A DNA stretch of 64,000 bases from Bacillus sp. FJAT-52991 (GTDB lineage: Bacteria > Bacillota > Bacilli > Bacillales > Domibacillaceae): the NCBI RefSeq assembly GCF_037201805.1, contig NZ_CP147404.1, positions 3,330,501-3,394,500 on the forward strand, written 5' to 3'. Shown piece by piece: positions 53,171-64,000 of the stretch (position 1 is its first letter; each line of letters opens with the position of its first letter). The notes under the pieces are model-generated. The model saw nothing but the letters and a program-made list of their open reading frames with translations. It did no database searches and was not told the origin of the DNA. The position numbers were made by a program, and so were the translations under genes.

Positions 53171-53893
53171 TTAATATTCAGTCGTGATGATCGGTGTGCC
53201 TATAACAAAGTTTGTCTTAGCGCCCGATCTGTTTTTTCTTAACCCAATTTGCACATTCATTTGATGTGATGGCAACGGAAGGCCTTGATTGAAATGCTCT
53301 GAGTACGCTGATAAAGAATAAAAATTCTCTTCAGAAACAACTTCCAATTTCTTTGCTTTCCAGCCGTTAATTAATCCAGAAAACTGCTTCGACAAAACTC
53401 CTTTAAGTGTACCATCAAAACTTCCTTTAATACAAGTAAAAACTCGAGTAGATTCTTGGAAAAATTGTGAATAATTTTTCGCAAATTCCCTTTTCATAAA
53501 TGTTCTTATTTGATCCTCATCTGTAGAAATAACTGTATAGAGAAGAAAATAATGACCCTCCTGTTGGCCTGTAGATACGATCTGAAACTGTTGACGTAGC
53601 TTTCCTGTTGAATGACTAGCAGAGAAAACTTCTTTGTCATCTTTCTCATCCGCTGTAAATGTCCACTCAGATAAGTATTCTTGAAGTTTCAAAGCTACCT
53701 TCTTCATTTCTTGCTTGTTTAAACGTTCACGCGTATGTACGGTCCACTCTTCAATGTGTCCATTCTCCTTTTGCACATCTTCTGTCAGCCGCAATAAGTG
53801 ATTAGAATCAGACTCCGCAATAGTGCTATTCCCGTAAACAGTGATGATGAAACCAATTAGTACAAGGCATTTAATCGCTCTACTCATTTTCAT
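53171..53893 (-). CDS. ywmB: YwmB-family exported protein
   Basis: A 240-residue protein with a signal peptide (about 1-27) and a two-part alpha/beta fold typical of the YwmB (TATA-box-binding-like) family. It lies directly upstream of murA as in Bacillus. The ATG at 53893 follows AAGGAG by nine bases; the ATG at 53902 is too close. Function unknown, perhaps linked to wall synthesis. Confidence 0.85.
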   Translation of the reverse strand: MKMSRAIKCLVLIGFIITVYGNSTIAESDSNHLLRLTEDVQKENGHIEEWTVHTRERLNKQEMKKVALKLQEYLSEWTFTADEKDDKEVFSASHSTGKLRQQFQIVSTGQQEGHYFLLYTVISTDEDQIRTFMKREFAKNYSQFFQESTRVFTCIKGSFDGTLKGVLSKQFSGLINGWKAKKLEVVSEENFYSLSAYSEHFNQGLPLPSHQMNVQIGLRKNRSGAKTNFVIGTPIITTEY

Positions 53894-54097
53894 TCTACTC
53901 ATCTCCTTACCTGCTAGTATGACCTAGTAGATAAGAAACATACGAGAATTAAAGCGACAAATGATCAGAGAAATCGACTTCACCTTGTTCAATGATTCAC
54001 TTAGATGGAAACAGAAAATCTCTCTAAAAAAATCATATACAAAATCAAAAAAAATTCAACGTGAAAGAAGTACTATCTATATACATTTCGAAAAAAA

Positions 54098-54334
54098 TTA
54101 TTGAAATAACAGTGGCAATTGGCGGGACCATAAGAAGTAATCAAGGAAGAAATTGCTAACCGCAGATCCGATCGCAATCGATAACAAAATAAATAACAAT
54201 CTTGCTTGAAACACGTGATTTGCCTTGATTATTTGTTCATATCGGACAGCTTGTAGCGCCCAAAAAGACAAACCAATAAATACAATATGAGACAAAATAC
54301 TGATCAATGCCTCTTGTCCAAAATCAGAAATCAT
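54098..54334 (-). CDS. ywzB: YwzB-family (DUF1146) membrane protein
   Basis: A 78-residue protein with two hydrophobic helices and the family segment ALQAVRYEQIIK. GGAGGTG six bases before the ATG at 54334. Upstream of ywmB-murA and downstream of atpC as in Bacillus. Function unknown. Confidence 0.85.
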   Translation of the reverse strand: MISDFGQEALISILSHIVFIGLSFWALQAVRYEQIIKANHVFQARLLFILLSIAIGSAVSNFFLDYFLWSRQLPLLFQ

Positions 54335-54376
54335 TCCATACACCTCCAGTTTTTATGAAAAAAGTAGGGTGCTTAT

Positions 54377-54534
54377 TTTATCCCGCATTAACGGGCTGTA
54401 AGATCCCCCATCTCAACATGGTAGAAGAAGCACAGACATGTAGGTGGGAGATCAACAGCCCGTAAACGCCCGATCCGTTCAACTAACAATCAGTGGGGGA
54501 TGAAGAAAACCCCCACTGATTGAAGTTTCACTTT
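54377..54534 (-). repeat. Modular hairpin-rich intergenic repeat, copy 2
   Basis: Read on the minus strand it matches copy 1 (43088-43430) in all three blocks but lacks the two inserts. The outer pair ACGGGCTGT/ACAGCCCGT encloses GATCCCCCATCTC.../...GTGGGAGATC. The end block is an ATCAGTGGGGG/CCCCCACTGAT hairpin. Confidence 0.82.
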
Positions 54535-54546
54535 ATTGATGATACA

Positions 54547-54578
54547 TCAAAAACCTTCCTTATTCGGAAGGTTTTTGA
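54547..54578 (-). terminator. Terminator of the atp operon
   Basis: TCAAAAACCTTCC and GGAAGGTTTTTGA pair around TTATTC, directly past the atpC stop. Confidence 0.9.
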
Positions 54579-54581
54579 TTA

Positions 54582-54992
<411 letters not shown>

Positions 54993-55011
54993 TTAACCCC
55001 CTGGTCCCTTA

Positions 55012-56445
<1,434 letters not shown>

Positions 56446-56534
56446 CTAGCTTTTCACTACTTGAGTGCTTTGAAAGGGACTGTAACTTCGATGCTACAGC
56501 CGCTTCCTTTTTTCTTATTGTCTATTATGCCTGC

Positions 56535-56682
56535 CGTGTCTGAACAGTCAGCTTCGCTTTTCTCATTGTCCAGCTGCGCCTCCTAGACACTCGAGTCAAA
56601 TAACCTGTCGCTTACAAGACTGTCGCCTTTTCAGCGCCAGAACATTTGCTTGGCGTGCCTGAACAGTCGGCTCCGCTTTTCT
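56535..56682. repeat. Dispersed Bacillaceae-type intergenic repeat inside the atp operon
   Basis: Between atpG and atpD a core TTGTCCAGCTGCGCCTCCTAG, with GACACTCGAG and CTGTCGC, resembles intergenic repeats frequent in Bacillus/Geobacillus genomes. It is flanked by 29-bp direct repeats (56535-56563 and 56654-56682) that differ at three positions. No gene lies here. It enlarges a gap that is normally short. Confidence 0.65.
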
Positions 56683-56685
56683 ATG

Positions 56686-57549
<864 letters not shown>

Positions 57550-57629
57550 TCACCACCCTTTTTAATGTTAGAAGTAATGAAAGGGGGGACCTTTAAAGAT
57601 CCTTTCCCACTTTCAAAGATTCCGAAAAA

Positions 57630-59150
<1,521 letters not shown>

Positions 59151-59226
59151 TCATATATTAGTGGTCAATAAGGAATTAATAATCAGCTATTAATTCACTT
59201 AGATTAATGACATACGTATTCATATA

Positions 59227-60317
<1,091 letters not shown>

Positions 60318-60374
60318 TTAAATCAGAGAAGATTCGATTAAACGAAATGCTTTTTTAAAGATTGAACATAAAGG

Positions 60375-60410
60375 AATGGCGAAGGTTCGCTTGGAATGAT
60401 CTTCGCCATT
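60375..60410. other. Hairpin in the 292-base atpE-atpF spacer
   Basis: AATGGCGAAG and CTTCGCCATT form a perfect 10-bp stem with a 16-base loop. No T-run follows on the minus strand, so it is more likely a processing or stabilising element than a terminator. The rest of 60282-60573 has no gene. Confidence 0.6.
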
Positions 60411-60573
60411 TGGAACAAAATCCCGAAATATAATTTGGCTTCTAGTGTTAAAAATAACACCTTTAGCTGTTTTTATGATCGAGCTTTGACGACCAGACTA
60501 ATTAACATATACAAAGCTTGCCTATGTAGCAATCTTTCTTATGACAATAGTGAAACAGTCGTTTTTTAAATTA

Positions 60574-60852
<279 letters not shown>

Positions 60853-60875
60853 TCATAAAAATGAACTAATTATAA

Positions 60876-61607
<732 letters not shown>

Positions 61608-61994
61608 TCACCTCTCTTCCCCGGTTTTATTTATTAAAAAATGAATGAAAAAATCTATCATAATGACAAAATAGGATGTCATTAATCCCAAAACTGTGAA
61701 AATAATATGGATGTGCTCAGGGTAGCGTAAGGCAATGAGCGCAGCTAATCCCGCTGAAGCCATTCTAGATAAAGTGCCAAGCGATCTCACTTTCTCACCT
61801 TTATCGATGGCATTGCTAAAACGGTTCATTCGATTCACCATTAACCAATGGTTGAAAAAACTTATGCTTGTCCCAAGGATGAGGCCTGCGAATACAGGCT
61901 TATAGGGCGTAATTCCCCAGCAGAAGACGAAAATGGAGAGCAAGTAGATTATGTACTTTCGGTGCCTTGAAAATGTGTGCTGGAGTTCCGGCAT
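61608..61994 (-). CDS. atpI: ATP synthase I protein
   Basis: A 128-residue, four-helix membrane protein that helps c-ring assembly. It lies six bases before atpB and resembles B. subtilis AtpI in size. Confidence 0.85.
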   Translation of the reverse strand: MPELQHTFSRHRKYIIYLLSIFVFCWGITPYKPVFAGLILGTSISFFNHWLMVNRMNRFSNAIDKGEKVRSLGTLSRMASAGLAALIALRYPEHIHIIFTVLGLMTSYFVIMIDFFIHFLINKTGEER

Positions 61995-62000
61995 AACAAA

Positions 62001-62219
62001 TTAATCTCCCGAATTAAAATAGCGGACTGATCGTAACATTAAAAAAATGCCAATGGTTAAACCCAATAGCAGTCCAATAATTAAACAAAGTGGGTCAGTG
62101 TTCCATTTTCCGTCAAGCCAGCGTCCAGCAAATATCCCGATGAGGATTGAACCTGTTAACTGTGCTAGAATGGAACTGTACAAGGCCATTGCTCGAAAAG
62201 GGCTTTTTCGACTTGTCAT
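62001..62219 (-). CDS. atpZ: AtpZ-like small membrane protein
   Basis: A 72-residue AtpZ/AtpI-family protein with two helices and the GIFAGRWLDGK loop. In alkaliphilic Bacillus AtpZ acts with AtpI in cation uptake and synthase function. First gene of the operon; GAGGTG precedes the ATG. Confidence 0.85.
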   Translation of the reverse strand: MTSRKSPFRAMALYSSILAQLTGSILIGIFAGRWLDGKWNTDPLCLIIGLLLGLTIGIFLMLRSVRYFNSGD

Positions 62220-62296
62220 GCGAAAACACCTCAGCTCTAGAATGGTTTCTTGACATTACAAAAACGATTACAAAGTTAGTTCCTTACCCTTTGTTA

Positions 62297-62325
62297 GCAT
62301 ACAATAGGGGTTTTTCAATGTCAAT
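62297..62325 (-). promoter_or_regulatory. Sigma-A promoter of the atp operon
   Basis: On the minus strand a perfect TTGACA (62320-62325) and TATGCT (62297-62302) are exactly 17 bases apart, with a leader of about 70 bases to atpZ. Confidence 0.8.
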
Positions 62326-62509
62326 GTGTTTAGAGTGAAAAAGATCACAATTTGTAACGAAATTTTCACAAAATGATCAAAAAATAGGGATTATTATAAG
62401 ATTTTCTTATAATATAGAAGAAACGTGACTTTTTTCCTCGCATCTGATCGAGGAATTCTAACAATCTATCGGGGAAAAGCGACCTTTTTCAGCATTCCTC
62501 ACAAACAAT

Positions 62510-62548
62510 GATAAAAGCGACGTCAACTAGGTTGAGGTCGCTTTTATC
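62510..62548 (-). terminator. Terminator of mnaA
   Basis: GATAAAAGCGAC and GTCGCTTTTATC form a 12-bp perfect stem just past the stop codon. The region 62326-62509 otherwise holds only AT-rich sequence. Confidence 0.85.
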
Positions 62549-62555
62549 TAGATAC

Positions 62556-63695
62556 TTAGAATCGTTCAGGCTTTTGATCAGTTGCTTTAAAGTGGTAGCG
62601 AATCGATTCGCAAATGCGGCGAGATGCTTCTCCATCGCCATATGGGTTAGAGGCTTTCGCCATTTTCTCGTATTCGACTTTGTTTGTTAATAGTTCCGTC
62701 GCTAATTCGTAAATCGTTTCTTCTTCAACACCTGCAAGCTTTAATGTACCTGCTTCGATTCCTTCAGGACGCTCGGTTGTGTCGCGCAATACGAGCACCG
62801 GTACACCAAGTGATGGCGCTTCTTCTTGCACTCCGCCAGAATCGGTTAAAATCAGGTGTGCTCTCGATGCAAAGTTATGGAAATCAATCACATCAAGTGG
62901 TTCAATTAAGTGAATACGCGGATCATTGCCAAGGATTTCATCAGCAATTTCACGAACCGCTGGATTCAAATGAACAGGATACACGACTTGAATATCACTA
63001 TTTTCTTGAACAAGGCGCTTAATTGCTGAGAACATATTGCGCATCGGTTGTCCAAGGTTTTCACGACGGTGAGCGGTCATTAACACCAGACGGTCATTAC
63101 CAATACGCTCCAGCACTTCGTGGCTGTATTCTTCTTTCACCGTTGTTTTCAACGCATCAATCGCTGTGTTTCCTGTGACGAAAATCGCTTCTGCTTTCTT
63201 GTCTTCATTTAGCAAATTGCGTTCTGCTTGATCGGTTGGTGAGAAATGAAGGTCAGCGATAACACCTGTTAGTTGACGATTCATTTCCTCTGGGAATGGA
63301 GAATACTTATTCCAAGTACGCAAGCCTGCTTCCACATGACCAACAGCAATTTGATTGTAAAAAGCAGCTAAGCTCGCGATGAAAGTTGTCGTTGTGTCAC
63401 CATGAACAAGTACGATATCTGGCTTCACTTCCTTCATGACGCGATCCAAACCTTCTAACCCTCGCGTCGTCACGTCAATGAGTGTTTGGCGATCTTTCAT
63501 GATATTTAAGTCATAGTCAGGTTGTACGTTAAAGATTTCAAGAACTTGGTCAAGCATTTGACGATGTTGCGCGGTTACGGTCACAATCGACTCAAAATGT
63601 TCCGGGTATTTTTGCAATTCAAGAACAAGCGGCGCCATCTTAATTGCTTCCGGTCGCGTGCCAAAAATCGTCATCACTTTAATTGGGCGATTCAT
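62556..63695 (-). CDS. mnaA: UDP-N-acetylglucosamine 2-epimerase (non-hydrolysing)
   Basis: A 379-residue WecB/MnaA enzyme converting UDP-GlcNAc to UDP-ManNAc. Conserved stretches are FGTRPEAIKMAPLVL, HVEAGLRTWNKYSPFPEEMN and DSGGVQEEAPSLG. It supplies ManNAc donors for wall polymers, feeding the WecC-type dehydrogenase and WecG/TagA at 18-20 kb. Lies 23 bases behind upp. Confidence 0.95.
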   Translation of the reverse strand: MNRPIKVMTIFGTRPEAIKMAPLVLELQKYPEHFESIVTVTAQHRQMLDQVLEIFNVQPDYDLNIMKDRQTLIDVTTRGLEGLDRVMKEVKPDIVLVHGDTTTTFIASLAAFYNQIAVGHVEAGLRTWNKYSPFPEEMNRQLTGVIADLHFSPTDQAERNLLNEDKKAEAIFVTGNTAIDALKTTVKEEYSHEVLERIGNDRLVLMTAHRRENLGQPMRNMFSAIKRLVQENSDIQVVYPVHLNPAVREIADEILGNDPRIHLIEPLDVIDFHNFASRAHLILTDSGGVQEEAPSLGVPVLVLRDTTERPEGIEAGTLKLAGVEEETIYELATELLTNKVEYEKMAKASNPYGDGEASRRICESIRYHFKATDQKPERF

Positions 63696-63718
63696 TATCT
63701 ATGTACCTACCTTTTTCC

Positions 63719-64000
63719 TTATTTTGTTCCGAACAGACGGTCTCCCGCATCACCTAGACCTGGTACAATATAGCCTTTTTCATTCAACTTCTCATCTAAA
63801 GCGGCGATATAAATATCTACATCTGGATGTGCTTCTTTCATCGCCTCTACTCCTTCAGGGGCAGCAACTAAGCACATAAACTTCACGTTTTTCGCACCGC
63901 GCTTCTTTAAAGAGTTAATCGCTTCGACAGCGGAACCCCCTGTAGCAAGCATCGGATCTACAACGATAAAGTCACGCTCTTCTACATCGGATGGAAGCTT
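63719..64000 (-). CDS. upp: Uracil phosphoribosyltransferase (N-terminus outside window)
   Basis: The last 93 codons are visible. The frame is open to the window edge and reads [20 protein letters not shown] followed by GGSA, the PRPP-binding motif, and ends [13 protein letters not shown], which is the UPRTase C-terminus. It salvages uracil to UMP. The ATG at 63952 is internal. Confidence 0.95.
   Translation of the reverse strand, partial: KLPSDVEERDFIVVDPMLATGGSAVEAINSLKKRGAKNVKFMCLVAAPEGVEAMKEAHPDVDIYIAALDEKLNEKGYIVPGLGDAGDRLFGTK

Overview
The window comes from a low-to-moderate GC, endospore-forming member of the Bacillales, most likely Bacillaceae or a close relative. The evidence is spoIID, spoIIQ, spoIIID, mbl, flhO/flhP, fabZ, ssbB, ywpF, ywmB, ywzB, murA and a full atp operon (atpZ-I-B-E-F-H-A-G-D-C) in Bacillus-like order, with AGGAGG-type ribosome sites and sigma-A, sigma-W, sigma-F and sigma-E type promoters. 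No species can be named from the sequence alone. There are no rRNA or tRNA genes, phage, IS elements or CRISPR arrays.

Layout. 1-2020: C-terminally cut S-layer protein gene. 2.4-4.5 kb: flotillin operon (yuaF-floT) behind a sigma-W type promoter. 4.6-10.4 kb: a TetR regulator and a four-gene operon (amine oxidase, aldehyde dehydrogenase, MATE exporter, cupin) whose promoters are inverted copies of each other. 10.7-16.6 kb: two more large SLH proteins. 17-25.7 kb: secondary cell-wall polymer (SCWP) genes (two glycosyltransferases, WecG/TagA, UDP-ManNAc dehydrogenase, CsaB pyruvyltransferase, MurJ/MVF flippase) plus a NERD protein. 25.9-37 kb: six consecutive SLH-anchored wall enzymes (two GH73 glucosaminidases, one NlpC/P60 peptidase, one subtilase, two amidases), with two tandem gene duplications. 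37.3-41.7 kb: SWIM/SNF2 pair. 41.8-62.2 kb: conserved core genes. 62.5-64 kb: mnaA and the start of the upp-side operon.

How it works together. MnaA makes UDP-ManNAc, the WecC-type enzyme can oxidise it, WecG/TagA and the GT4 enzymes assemble the SCWP, a MurJ-like flippase may export it, and CsaB pyruvylates it. Pyruvylated SCWP is the ligand of SLH domains. Nine SLH proteins lie in the same window, so ligand synthesis and its clients are linked.

The least explained features are: (i) a family of six intergenic arrays with a strict 21-bp period and core GACTGATT, always pointing at a gene's 3' terminator; (ii) a duplicated promoter/operator shared by the TetR gene and the oxidase operon; (iii) an A AAA AAG slippery run joining two reading frames at 43.7 kb; (iv) two modular, hairpin-rich intergenic repeat copies at 43.1 and 54.4 kb; (v) a repeat element inside the atp operon.
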